Of a stretch of 7,247 nucleotides of DNA, positions 1 to 6,547 are shown one piece after another. The translations under genes and the position numbers were made by a program. Each line of letters opens with the position of its first letter. The first letter of the stretch is position 1. The stretch spans positions 1-7,247 of the forward strand of contig CANKNK010000085.1 in the NCBI GenBank assembly GCA_947483455.1. The letters run 5' to 3'. Source of the DNA: Comamonadaceae bacterium (GTDB lineage: Bacteria > Pseudomonadota > Gammaproteobacteria > Burkholderiales > Burkholderiaceae_C). Under the pieces are notes generated by a model. It was not told where the DNA came from and ran no database searches. It saw nothing but the letters and a program-made list of their open reading frames with translations.

Positions 1-50
1 AGGTTTGTGGTTAATTTGTTTGGTCACAATCCGTCCTTTTGGGAACGACT

Positions 51-914
51 ATGTTTGGTATCTTCGGGGTTGTTTTCTTGAATGTCTGCGTTTTTGCCAG
101 CTTCATCGTGGGCGGCGGCAGCATGGCGCCGTTTATCCACGCGGCGCCCATTGAAGGATGGTGTATTTTCGGTTCCGCGTTGGGCGGGATGTTTTTGGGA
201 AACAGCCCAGACGTGGTCAAAGCGGTGTTTGCGGGCATTGGACGATGCTTTAAGGGCTCCAAGTACCACAAAGACGACTACCTGAACACCATTTTCTGCG
301 TGTCCAAGGTGATGAAGACGCTCAAAACCGAGGGTGCGGTGGCCCTGGAAGCCCACATCGAGAACCCCGAGTCCAGCGCAATTTTCGGCGAATACCCCAA
401 GATCATTGGCGACCATGCGTTGCTGCACCTAATTTGTGACACCGTGCGTTTGATGGTCGTGTCCCAGGGCACCATCAGCACTATGGCGGTCGAAGAAATC
501 ATGGACAGCGCCATCAAAACCCACCATCACGACGAACTGAAGGCCTCGGCCGCCATTGCGACTTTGGCCGGTGCTTTGCCCGCGCTGGGCATTGTGTCCT
601 GCGTGATGGGCGTGGTCAAAACCATGGACAACATCGATCAGCCTCCAGCCGTTTTGGGTGGCTTGGTCGGTGCGGCGCTGGTGGGAACGTTTATCGGCGT
701 GTTCTTGGCCTACGGATTTTTCGAGCCTTTTGCCAAGCGCCTAGAACAAATTATTGAAGACGAAGCCTGTATGTACGGCGTTGTCAAGCAAATCATTGTC
801 GGCACCTTGCACGGCCACCCCATGCCCCTGATTCTGGAAGCTGCGCGCGTCTGTATCAGCCACCACAACCAACCTAGTTTTGCCGAAGTATTTGACGGGC
901 TGCGCGGGAAGTAA
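51..914 (+). CDS. motA: Flagellar motor stator protein MotA
   Basis: Inner-membrane stator subunit that, with MotB, forms the proton channel driving flagellar rotation. The 287-residue product is close to the length of E. coli MotA (295). Four membrane segments are visible at about residues 2-22, 33-52, 170-190 and 202-224, with the large cytoplasmic loop between the second and third. The family signatures ALPALGIV (175-182) and LAYGFFEP (219-226) carry the two channel prolines, P177 and P226. In the cytoplasmic loop, E100 aligns with E. coli Glu98 and K92 with Arg90, the charged residues that contact FliG, so the basic position is Lys rather than Arg. I chose ATG at 51, preceded by a weak GGGA at 41-44; an in-frame TTG at 39 would add four residues. 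The stop lies two bases before the motB ATG, so the two are cotranscribed. Only 50 bases precede the gene and I see no FliA-type promoter there. Confidence 0.95.
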   Translation: MFGIFGVVFLNVCVFASFIVGGGSMAPFIHAAPIEGWCIFGSALGGMFLGNSPDVVKAVFAGIGRCFKGSKYHKDDYLNTIFCVSKVMKTLKTEGAVALEAHIENPESSAIFGEYPKIIGDHALLHLICDTVRLMVVSQGTISTMAVEEIMDSAIKTHHHDELKASAAIATLAGALPALGIVSCVMGVVKTMDNIDQPPAVLGGLVGAALVGTFIGVFLAYGFFEPFAKRLEQIIEDEACMYGVVKQIIVGTLHGHPMPLILEAARVCISHHNQPSFAEVFDGLRGK

Positions 915-916
915 GC

Positions 917-1927
917 ATGGCCACTGAAGCGCCGAAGGAAGAAGAAGTCCCCGCAGGTGCTGCGCCGGCGGGCGCCGAAGATGTTGCGGCGCCAGAAGAG
1001 GACGCGCCGCTCGCGCCCATTATTGTTAAGAAAATTGCCGCTGCGCATGCGGGTGCGCACGGTGGCGGTTGGAAAATTGCACTGGCCGACATGATGACGG
1101 CCATGATGGCCTTCTTCTTGTTGATGTGGATTTTGGGTGCCACCAACGACTCGCAGCGCAAAAGTGTGGCCGATTACTTCAAGCCCGCCTCTCAAAGCGT
1201 GGTCACTATGGGTGCCTTGGCCGGCTCCAACGGCATCATGGGCGGACGCTCGATTATTGATCCCGATGGTTTCCCCTACACCGCCAAACAAACCGGGCTC
1301 ATGGAGCGCCTGACGCCAAAGTCTGAGGGCGGCCCTACGGAAAACGACCCTTCACCCAATAGCGAAAACGCCCGCGATAACGACGCCAAATCGCAAAACC
1401 AGTCGCCTGGCTCCGGAGAGGGTGAAGGCGGCGGCACCGGCACAGGCCAGGGTGGCGAAAAAGGAAAAATGGACCAGATGGAAAAAGACGTCAAAGAGGC
1501 CATGGCGTCCAACCCGGCCTTGGAGCAGCTGCAAGGACAGGTGCAGTTTGTCCGCGACAAAGACGGACTGCGCATCGAGGTCATCGACAAAGCCGATTTC
1601 TCTATGTTCCCGCTGGGAACTACCAAGTTGCAACCCAAAGCGCAGGCTTTGCTGGGCGAAATCGCCAAATCGCTAGCGGGCATGCCCAACAAAATTGCGG
1701 TGCGCGGCCATACCGATGCCACGCCTTTTGCCAATAAAGAAGGCAGAAATAACTGGCTGTTGTCTGTCGAACGCGCCGAAGCGACGCGCTCGGTGCTGGA
1801 GAAAAACGGCGTCAAACCAGACCGCTTTGTACAAATTGAGGGCGTGGCCGACACTGTGCCCTACAACCCCAACGACCCCAAAGATGCGCGTAACCGGCGC
1901 ATGAGCATCACGGTCAAAAAAGAATAA
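917..1927 (+). CDS. motB: Flagellar motor stator protein MotB (OmpA-like peptidoglycan-binding)
   Basis: Stator subunit that anchors the MotA-MotB channel to peptidoglycan. The 336-residue protein begins with an acidic, Ala/Pro-rich cytoplasmic stretch (1-33) before the conserved PIIVKK segment (34-39). One membrane helix follows (about 54-74) and contains the proton-accepting aspartate D58 in the ADMMTAMMAFF signature. The plug-like amphipathic segment is at about 78-91 (DYFKP at 86-90). A low-complexity Gly/Ser/Pro/Asp linker spans about 135-183. The C-terminal OmpA/MotB domain has GHTD (264-267), the LSVERAEATR stretch (282-291) and NRR (326-328), the peptidoglycan-binding features. No in-frame alternative start exists between 917 and the conserved core, so the N-terminal extension appears genuine. 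The gene sits two bases after motA. The composition of the membrane helix fits a proton-driven stator, but ion choice cannot be settled from sequence alone. Confidence 0.95.
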   Translation: MATEAPKEEEVPAGAAPAGAEDVAAPEEDAPLAPIIVKKIAAAHAGAHGGGWKIALADMMTAMMAFFLLMWILGATNDSQRKSVADYFKPASQSVVTMGALAGSNGIMGGRSIIDPDGFPYTAKQTGLMERLTPKSEGGPTENDPSPNSENARDNDAKSQNQSPGSGEGEGGGTGTGQGGEKGKMDQMEKDVKEAMASNPALEQLQGQVQFVRDKDGLRIEVIDKADFSMFPLGTTKLQPKAQALLGEIAKSLAGMPNKIAVRGHTDATPFANKEGRNNWLLSVERAEATRSVLEKNGVKPDRFVQIEGVADTVPYNPNDPKDARNRRMSITVKKE

Positions 1928-1963
1928 GAGCCCGGCTGCACTCGCCCGCGGTGCAGACTTATT
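1923..1963. terminator. Hairpin between convergent motB and Sel1 gene, possible bidirectional terminator
   Basis: An inner inverted repeat CTGCAC (1936-1941) / GTGCAG (1951-1956) closes a 9-base loop, and an outer one AATAAG (1923-1928) / CTTATT (1958-1963) encloses it, with an uneven internal bulge. Both TAA stop codons (motB 1925-1927; minus-strand gene 1961-1959) lie within the outer arms. No U-tract follows on either strand, so this is not a classical intrinsic terminator. Part of the outer arm arises trivially because two facing TAA-G ends are complementary. Confidence 0.4.
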
Positions 1964-2465
1964 CGCAGTCCTTGAATTCGCGCTTGATGCAGGTCTTGGC
2001 CCAGCGGCGCGCAATCACCAAATCCGTCTCGCTGATCTCGGACGTCACTTTTTTCAGCGACTTGCCCGCCTCCGAATGCCCCGACTCCTCGGCAATAATG
2101 AACCACATCGCGGCCTTTTGGTAATCGCGCTCCAAGCCTTCGCCCTTGTAGCCTTGCCTGCTGGAGTACAGTTTGCCGAGCTGGAATTGCGCCTTGGGCT
2201 CTCCTTGCGCGGCAGCCCGGCGCAGCCACACCATGGCCTTGGGGTAGCTCTGCGGTGTGCCCTGGCCAAATAAATGCATCAAGCCTAGCAAAGACTGCGC
2301 CTCCCGGTCTCCGGTATCGGCCACGATTTGCCATTTAGCCACCGCACTGGCGTAGTCTTTGCGCTGGTAATCGGCATAACCGTCTTCCCACAAACCGGCG
2401 TGGGACGCCGTGCAGACCAGCAGCGCGCTACACAGCACGCGTCGCATAGAGAAGGATATGGACAT
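1959..2465 (-). CDS. Secreted Sel1-repeat (TPR-like) protein
   Basis: A 168-residue protein with a Sec signal peptide: basic residues R8-R9, a hydrophobic core (10-20) and a likely cleavage after SHA (21-23). The mature part is made of degenerate Sel1-like helical repeats at about 39-74, 75-115 and 116-146, recognised by patterns such as AVAKWQIVADTGDREAQSLLG and WLRRAAAQGEPKAQFQLGKLY. Such repeats mediate protein-protein contacts; the partner and process cannot be read from the sequence. Two cysteines near the C terminus (159 and 167) could form a periplasmic disulfide. No acceptable lipobox is seen, so it is probably soluble in the periplasm. The start at 2465 lies five bases after the stop of the upstream minus-strand gene, indicating an operon; ATG at 2447 would give a tidier MRR signal peptide, but neither start has a convincing ribosome-binding site. 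Confidence 0.85.
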   Translation of the reverse strand: MSISFSMRRVLCSALLVCTASHAGLWEDGYADYQRKDYASAVAKWQIVADTGDREAQSLLGLMHLFGQGTPQSYPKAMVWLRRAAAQGEPKAQFQLGKLYSSRQGYKGEGLERDYQKAAMWFIIAEESGHSEAGKSLKKVTSEISETDLVIARRWAKTCIKREFKDCE

Positions 2466-2470
2466 AGCGA

Positions 2471-3067
2471 TTAATTCCGCATCATATTTTTCATGGCAGC
2501 GGCCATCACCTTGGAATTGTCGCTTGGCTGTGCCTGACTTGCGGGGACTGCAGCGGCCTGGGGGGGCGCTCCTGAAACAGGGGGCGTGCTAGCTGAAGCA
2601 TTGGCGGCGTTGGGCCCTCCCACAGGGGCAGTGTTCGCTAAGCCGGGTTCGAAGTCTTGCTGCATCACCGTGGCGCGGTACAGATTTCTTAGTTGGGGCA
2701 GGTTGTCCCACATGTCTTGCCAATCCAAATCAAAGGGCAAACCCATCCAGTTGCCCGATTTTTTTAGTGCATTGACGCAGTTCTGAATTTCCTCGCGGTT
2801 GAGCTCCACCATCGCTGTTTCTTCATTGCTCAGGCTGTCGCGCTGGCGGGTCTGTATGTCGGCCTCCAAGGCCTTTAATTGTTGATAGCAGCGCGCTCGC
2901 TCATTGCGCAGCAAGGCGCTGGCCCGTGCATCGTCAGCCTGGTCGCGCAGCTTGTTCACTTCGCGTTTAACCGCTGCCAGATTTTGCAAGGTAAGGTAGT
3001 AAAAAACGGCAGCGCCGAGCACAGCGGCAAGAAAGAAAAATATCAGCAATACCAGTGTGAGGTTCAT
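2471..3067 (-). CDS. Hypothetical membrane-anchored coiled-coil protein
   Basis: I do not recognise a named family. The 198-residue product from ATG 3067 has one N-terminal membrane helix (about 4-25), a charged heptad-like stretch likely to form a coiled coil (about 28-92), a Trp-rich segment at 107-120 ([15 protein letters not shown]), an Ala/Pro/Ser/Asn-rich low-complexity linker (about 142-184), and a short C-terminal [13 protein letters not shown] segment. The topology suggests an inner-membrane anchor with the rest in the periplasm or, if the helix is reversed, the cytoplasm. Cysteines at 60 and 97 fall in the helical region. An in-frame ATG at 3091 would add MRPRAPDA in front and supply basic residues before the helix; no clear ribosome-binding site decides between the two. 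It is the first gene of a minus-strand pair with the Sel1-repeat protein, separated by five bases, so the two products may act together. Confidence 0.8.
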   Translation of the reverse strand: MNLTLVLLIFFFLAAVLGAAVFYYLTLQNLAAVKREVNKLRDQADDARASALLRNERARCYQQLKALEADIQTRQRDSLSNEETAMVELNREEIQNCVNALKKSGNWMGLPFDLDWQDMWDNLPQLRNLYRATVMQQDFEPGLANTAPVGGPNAANASASTPPVSGAPPQAAAVPASQAQPSDNSKVMAAAMKNMMRN

Positions 3068-3105
3068 GGCATCTGGCGCCCTAGGACGCATGGTTTTGTA
3101 AGCGA

Positions 3106-3122
3106 GCCCCGCAATACGGGGC
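3106..3122. other. GC hairpin in the divergent lgt / coiled-coil gene intergenic region
   Basis: A perfect 6-bp stem GCCCCG (3106-3111) / CGGGGC (3117-3122) closes a 5-base loop. It lies in the 132-base region between the minus-strand start at 3067 and the lgt start at 3200, and would fall in the leader of the minus-strand transcript if that starts further up. No U-tract follows on either strand. I could not identify a convincing sigma-70 promoter for either gene in this region. Role unknown. Confidence 0.4.
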
Positions 3123-3199
3123 CTATGTCTCCAACATCGGCACACGCCGAGTTTAGTCAAGTCGCAAGAACTTTAAAAGCCCAAGGCACAATAGGCGCT

Positions 3200-4009
3200 A
3201 TGCTGATTCATCCCGCCATCAACCCGGTTGCCTTGCAACTAGGGCCCGTCGCTGTGCACTGGTACGGCCTGACTTATCTCGCTGCTTTCGGCTTGTTCAT
3301 GTTCCTGGGGGCGCGCCGCTTAGGCCATGCGCCCTATGCGGGCGACACCGGCTGGAGTTTTCGCGACGTCGAGGACGTACTTTTTCTAGGGGTTTTGGGC
3401 GTGGTGCTGGGCGGACGCTTGGGCTACTGCCTTTTTTACAACCCGGCGTATTACGCAGCCCATCCGATTGAAATTTTGTACGCCTGGCGTGGCGGCATGA
3501 GTTTCCATGGCGGTTTGTTGGGTGTGATCGTGTCGATGGCCTGGTTTGCCTTCGAGCGCAAACGTTCTTTTTGGGCGGTAGCCGACTTCGTCGCCCCTTG
3601 CGTGCCTACCGGCTTGGCCAGTGGGCGGGTGGGCAATTTCATCAATGGGGAATTGTGGGGCCGGGTGGCCGACCCGGCGCTGCCCTGGGGCATGGTGTTT
3701 CGCGGCGCGGGCGATCTGCCGCGTCACCCTTCGCAGGTCTACCAATTCCTGCTCGAGGGCTTGCTCTTGTTTGTGCTCTTGTGGATGTATGCGCGCAGCG
3801 GGCCGCGCCAAGGCAGGGTGTCGGCGGCCTTTCTCATAGGCTACGGCGCGCTGCGCTTTGTGGTGGAGTATTTCCGCGAACCCGATGCCCATATCGGCCT
3901 CTTGCAAATGGGCCTGAGCATGGGCCAGTGGCTGTGCATTCCCATGGTGCTGGGCGGCGCGGCTTTGTGGTGGTGGTTCGGCACGCGGCCTGCACCGACG
4001 GCCTCCTGA
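3200..4009 (+). CDS. lgt: Prolipoprotein diacylglyceryl transferase Lgt
   Basis: Inner-membrane enzyme that moves the diacylglyceryl group of phosphatidylglycerol onto the lipobox cysteine of prolipoproteins, the first step of lipoprotein maturation. The 269-residue product is somewhat shorter than E. coli Lgt (291). Family hallmarks are all present: HWYG (20-23), the FHGG motif with H103, the Lgt signature [14 protein letters not shown] (142-155) containing R143, N146 and E151, RHPSQVY (175-181), and the C-terminal [15 protein letters not shown] (215-229) carrying the essential Arg and Glu. Several hydrophobic membrane segments alternate with these. The reading frame stays open far upstream, but ATG 3200 gives the usual MLIHP N terminus and the upstream part lacks family character. 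Only a weak AGG (3193-3195) precedes the start. The downstream hydratase-family gene begins 13 bases after the stop and is probably cotranscribed. Confidence 0.96.
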   Translation: MLIHPAINPVALQLGPVAVHWYGLTYLAAFGLFMFLGARRLGHAPYAGDTGWSFRDVEDVLFLGVLGVVLGGRLGYCLFYNPAYYAAHPIEILYAWRGGMSFHGGLLGVIVSMAWFAFERKRSFWAVADFVAPCVPTGLASGRVGNFINGELWGRVADPALPWGMVFRGAGDLPRHPSQVYQFLLEGLLLFVLLWMYARSGPRQGRVSAAFLIGYGALRFVVEYFREPDAHIGLLQMGLSMGQWLCIPMVLGGAALWWWFGTRPAPTAS

Positions 4010-4022
4010 AAAGGCCTAGCCG

Positions 4023-4784
4023 GTGGCCGGAACTATTGATTGGCAGCTCAGCGGCGCGCTGGCCACGGTAACGGTGTCCAACCCTGCCCGCATGAACGCC
4101 ATGACGCGTGCCATGTGGCAGCAACTGCGCGAGGTTTTTTTGGAGCTTGCCGCGCGCACACACATTCGCTGTGTGCTGGTGCAGGGCGCGGGCGCCCATT
4201 TTTGCGCGGGTGGCGATATTTCCGAATACCCGGCTTTTCGCTTTGACCCCGACAGCCTGATGCATTTTCACGAAGTAGAGGTTTGGGGCGGCTTGCAGGC
4301 CATGCTGGACTGTCCGCTGCCTGTGCTGGCGCTTGTGCGCGGCAATTGCATGGGCGCAGGTTTGGAAATGGCCAGTTGCTGCGACCTGCGGCTGGGCGCT
4401 GCCAACAGCGTCTATGGCGCACCGATTGCCCGACTGGGCTTTCCCATGGCGCCGCGCGAGGCAGCACTGGTGCAGCGGGCCGTAGGCGCAGCCACCGCGA
4501 GTGCCATGTTGCTGGCTGCGGAAAGTTTTGACGCCGCGCACATGCTGCACTGCGGTTTCCTGGCCTGGAACCTGCCCGATGCAGCCCTGCAGGGTAAAGC
4601 CGATACCTTGGTGGCGCGCATGCAGGCGCTCTCGCCCCAAGCGGCCCGGCTCAACAAAGCAGTGCTGCGCCAGGGCGTCCCCGCGCAGGAGCCCACGCCG
4701 CATTCGGCCTATGCGTACGCCCCAAGCCCGCAACACCGCGAGGGCGTGCAGGCCTTTTTAGACAAGCGGCAGCCGGATTTTTGA
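4023..4784 (+). CDS. Enoyl-CoA hydratase/isomerase (crotonase) family protein
   Basis: A 253-residue crotonase-fold protein. The two oxyanion-hole segments that hold the acyl-CoA thioester are clear: HFCAGGDI (59-66) and GNCMGAGLEMA (107-117). E115 matches the first catalytic glutamate of mitochondrial hydratase (Glu144 in rat), but the place of the second (Glu164) appears to be I135 in the segment GAPIARLG (132-139). The usual syn-hydration of 2-enoyl-CoA may therefore not be its activity; isomerase, racemase or hydrolase chemistry is possible, and the substrate is unknown. The start is GTG at 4023, chosen because AAAAGG (4009-4014) sits eight bases upstream and NPARMNAM (20-27) is a typical crotonase N-terminal motif. 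Residues from about 220 on form a Pro/Ala/Tyr-containing tail ending in AFLDKRQPDF, a usual crotonase C-terminal pattern. It follows lgt closely, with no evident functional link. Confidence 0.9.
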   Translation: MAGTIDWQLSGALATVTVSNPARMNAMTRAMWQQLREVFLELAARTHIRCVLVQGAGAHFCAGGDISEYPAFRFDPDSLMHFHEVEVWGGLQAMLDCPLPVLALVRGNCMGAGLEMASCCDLRLGAANSVYGAPIARLGFPMAPREAALVQRAVGAATASAMLLAAESFDAAHMLHCGFLAWNLPDAALQGKADTLVARMQALSPQAARLNKAVLRQGVPAQEPTPHSAYAYAPSPQHREGVQAFLDKRQPDF

Positions 4785-4803
4785 AATATGCACGCAAGCG
4801 TCT

Positions 4804-4831
4804 TTGCAAGCACTAGGCCAGCTTGTATGCT
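4804..4831 (+). promoter_or_regulatory. Possible sigma-70 promoter for the HD-GYP gene
   Basis: TTGCAA (4804-4809) and TATGCT (4826-4831), each matching 4 of 6 consensus bases, are separated by 16 bases. They lie in the 94-base gap (4785-4878) between the hydratase-family gene and the response regulator, about 48 bases before its ATG. This is weak sequence evidence only; I see no terminator or operator elsewhere in the gap. Confidence 0.25.
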
Positions 4832-4878
4832 GGAAGGTCGCAACCCTATCACCCTTGCTGAAAACTGAAAGCGTTTAG

Positions 4879-5979
4879 ATGCAAAGCGTTCTCCTCGTAG
4901 ATGACAACCCGGTCAATCTGAAGTGGCTGGAAATGCTGGTACAGCGTCTGGAGCAAACGCAATGCGCCAGCTTTACCGATCCCCTCGCAGCCTTGGAATT
5001 TGCGCGGTCGCGTCCCCTGGACCTGGTGGTACTCGACTACCAGATGCCCGAGATGAACGGGCTGCAATTCATTGCCGCCTTCGGCGCCTTGGAAGGTGCC
5101 GCATCGGTCCCTGTGCTCATGATCACCGCGCACGACGAAAAAGAGGTGCGCTACCGGGCTCTGGAAGCCGGCGCATACGACTTTCTGCCCAAGCCCGTTG
5201 ATGCAAGCGAGTTTTTGGCCCGTGCGCGCAATTTACTCAAGCTGCGTGAAGCCAGTTTGCGTTTGGCCGACCATGCCGCTTGGCTGACCAAGGAGGTGGC
5301 CTTAGCTACCCATGAAATCCGCGAGCGCGAGCGCGAAACCGTGATGGCGCTGGTCAAAGCGGCCGGTTACCGCGACTATGAAACCGGGGCCCATATCGCA
5401 CGCGTGGGCCATTACGCGCAGCTGATCGCCAAGGGCCTGCAGCTGCCGGCGCAAGACCAGGCTTTGCTGCTGGACGCCGCTGCCATGCACGATATCGGCA
5501 AAGTGGGTATTCCCGACCACATCCTGCTCAAACCCGGCCGCTTGGATGAGGCGGAGATGGTCATCATGCGCGAGCACGCGAGTCTGGGCTACGACTTGCT
5601 CAAAGCAAGCAGCTCGCGCTTGTTGCAAGCCGGTGCCACTATTGCCCTCAGCCACCATGAAAAATTCGATGGCAGTGGCTACCCCCAAGGCCTGCTCGGC
5701 GATACCATCCCGCTCTTTGGCCGCATCGTGGCGGTGGCCGATGTGTTTGATGCGCTCACCTCGGAGCGCCCCTACAAAAAGCCCTGGTCGCTTGACGCCG
5801 CAGCCGACTACCTGCGTGCGCAGTGCGGCCTGCATTTCGATCCGCAATGCGTGGATGTTTTTCTGGCCGCTTGGCCCGAAGTGCTGGCCATATACCAGCG
5901 CTTTGCCGATGAGCCCATGCCAGCCGCACACGCGGCCTTGGAGCCCCCTGCTGTTGCTGCGCAAGCCCCGGCGGGCTAA
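4879..5979 (+). CDS. Response regulator with REC and HD-GYP domains (predicted c-di-GMP phosphodiesterase)
   Basis: A 366-residue cytoplasmic two-component output protein. The receiver domain (about 3-122) has the acidic pair D8-D9, the phospho-acceptor D53 in LDYQMPEMNG, T83 and K105 (LPKP), so it should be phosphorylatable. A helical linker with RERERE (148-153) leads to the HD-GYP domain (about 154-345). Its catalytic set looks intact: TGAHIARVGHYA (169-180), HD at 204-205 followed by IGKVGIPD, H233, H259-H260 in SHHEKFDGSGYPQG, and VADVFDALTSERPYKK (286-301). The family hydrolyses cyclic-di-GMP to pGpG or GMP, generally lowering the signal that favours biofilm over motility. The last 20 residues are Ala/Pro rich. 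No histidine kinase lies next to it, so the cognate sensor must be elsewhere. A purine-rich stretch (4861-4871) precedes the ATG, but no clear Shine-Dalgarno is seen. Confidence 0.94.
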   Translation: MQSVLLVDDNPVNLKWLEMLVQRLEQTQCASFTDPLAALEFARSRPLDLVVLDYQMPEMNGLQFIAAFGALEGAASVPVLMITAHDEKEVRYRALEAGAYDFLPKPVDASEFLARARNLLKLREASLRLADHAAWLTKEVALATHEIRERERETVMALVKAAGYRDYETGAHIARVGHYAQLIAKGLQLPAQDQALLLDAAAMHDIGKVGIPDHILLKPGRLDEAEMVIMREHASLGYDLLKASSSRLLQAGATIALSHHEKFDGSGYPQGLLGDTIPLFGRIVAVADVFDALTSERPYKKPWSLDAAADYLRAQCGLHFDPQCVDVFLAAWPEVLAIYQRFADEPMPAAHAALEPPAVAAQAPAG

Positions 5980-5999
5980 GCGCCAGCGGGTGCCTTAGC
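5975..5999. terminator. Hairpin spanning both stops of the HD-GYP gene and usp gene
   Basis: GCTAAG (5975-5980) pairs with CTTAGC (5994-5999). The stem can continue inward as CGCC (5981-5984) with GGTG (5989-5992), one wobble and one bulged base, around a 4-base loop. Both TAA stops (5977-5979 on +; 5997-5995 on -) lie in the arms, and only 15 bases separate the genes. No U-tract follows on either side, so any terminator role is tentative. Facing TAA-G ends explain part of the symmetry. Confidence 0.4.
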
Positions 6000-6438
6000 G
6001 CAGTACCAGCACCGGCGTGCTGCTATGCGTGAGCACATGCTGGGTTTCGCTGCCCAGCAGCAGGCGTTTGATGCCGCGCCGGCCGTGCGAGGCCATCACG
6101 ATCAGGTCGCAGTCGTTTTTTTCGGCCGCGGTGATGATCGCGTGGGACACCATGTCGGACTTGCTCACCAGCGTGCGTACTTCAACGCCTTTGGCCGCAG
6201 CGGCCTTTTTGACCAGATCCAGCACCGCTTGGGCTTTGTTAATCCATAAGGCCTCGACGCGCTTGATTTCCCTGGAGTCGCTGGCCATGCCACCTTCAAA
6301 ATAGGCAACGGGGTAGGGCGGGACCACCTGGATAGCCAGCAATTGGGCTTTGCAGGTGGCAGCCAGGCTGATGGCGCTGGCGACGGCTTTTTTTGACAAC
6401 TTGGAGCCATCGGTGGCGACCAGAATGCGGGTGTACAT
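5995..6438 (-). CDS. Universal stress protein (UspA family)
   Basis: A single-domain 147-residue Usp protein, the usual size for the family. The N terminus MYTRILVATDGS gives the first beta strand and D10, and the C-terminal nucleotide-binding loop reads ASHG (116-119), nine residues, then GS (129-130). This matches the G-2x-G-9x-G-S motif of ATP-binding Usp proteins except that the first glycine is alanine, a substitution I believe common in bacterial members. The final strand is TPVLVLR (141-147). I chose ATG 6438 because AAGGA lies seven bases upstream on this strand and because the family N terminus starts there; longer in-frame options lack both. Usp proteins help survival in stress and growth arrest; the exact role here is unknown. 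The gene is divergent from a CcoI-type ATPase and shares an FNR/ANR-type box, which suggests induction at low oxygen. Confidence 0.93.
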   Translation of the reverse strand: MYTRILVATDGSKLSKKAVASAISLAATCKAQLLAIQVVPPYPVAYFEGGMASDSREIKRVEALWINKAQAVLDLVKKAAAAKGVEVRTLVSKSDMVSHAIITAAEKNDCDLIVMASHGRRGIKRLLLGSETQHVLTHSSTPVLVLR

Positions 6439-6499
6439 CGTGTTTTCCTTGGAATATTGATTCGATGCGCCTAGCCTAAGGGCTTGGCAAATCGCGTAC

Positions 6500-6513
6500 T
6501 TGACATGGATCAA
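6500..6513. promoter_or_regulatory. FNR/ANR-type operator between usp and ccoI-type genes
   Basis: TTGACATGGATCAA matches the FNR consensus TTGAT-N4-ATCAA at 9 of 10 defined bases. Its centre (6506.5) lies 41.5 bases upstream of 6548 on the + strand, the class II activator position. CACACT at 6536-6541 would then be the -10, keeping the two most important bases (A at -11, T at -7). On the minus strand TAGGCT (6478-6473) offers a -10 for usp, with a start near 6466 and the box at about -40.5. One box could thus serve both genes. Binding by a Crp/Fnr-family regulator such as FNR or ANR is inferred. Confidence 0.75.
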
Positions 6514-6547
6514 AACGTCGCGGGGTGGGACGGCGCACACTGCCCCC

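Noticed and set aside
1..50. Flagellar sigma-28 promoter upstream of motA
   Set aside because: I see no TAAA plus GCCGATAA-like pair in the 50 bases available; the promoter probably lies outside the window.
710..1291. 193-codon minus-strand frame opposite motA and motB
   Set aside because: It overlaps two clear stator genes and encodes no recognisable motif; a His/Arg-rich shadow.
1321..1470. Gly/Ser/Pro/Asp-rich stretch in motB as a possible insertion or repeat
   Set aside because: It is low-complexity linker between the membrane helix and the OmpA-like domain, in frame and common in MotB proteins; no DNA-level tandem repeat is evident.
2879..3199. In-frame N-terminal extension of Lgt
   Set aside because: The frame is open but overlaps the opposite-strand coiled-coil gene, and the translated part has no Lgt character. 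The family start MLIHP is at 3200.
3834..4736. 300-codon open frame on the minus strand
   Set aside because: It lies opposite lgt and the crotonase gene, both with strong family motifs. Its translation is Arg/His/Gly-rich without recognisable domains, typical of an antisense shadow in GC-rich DNA.
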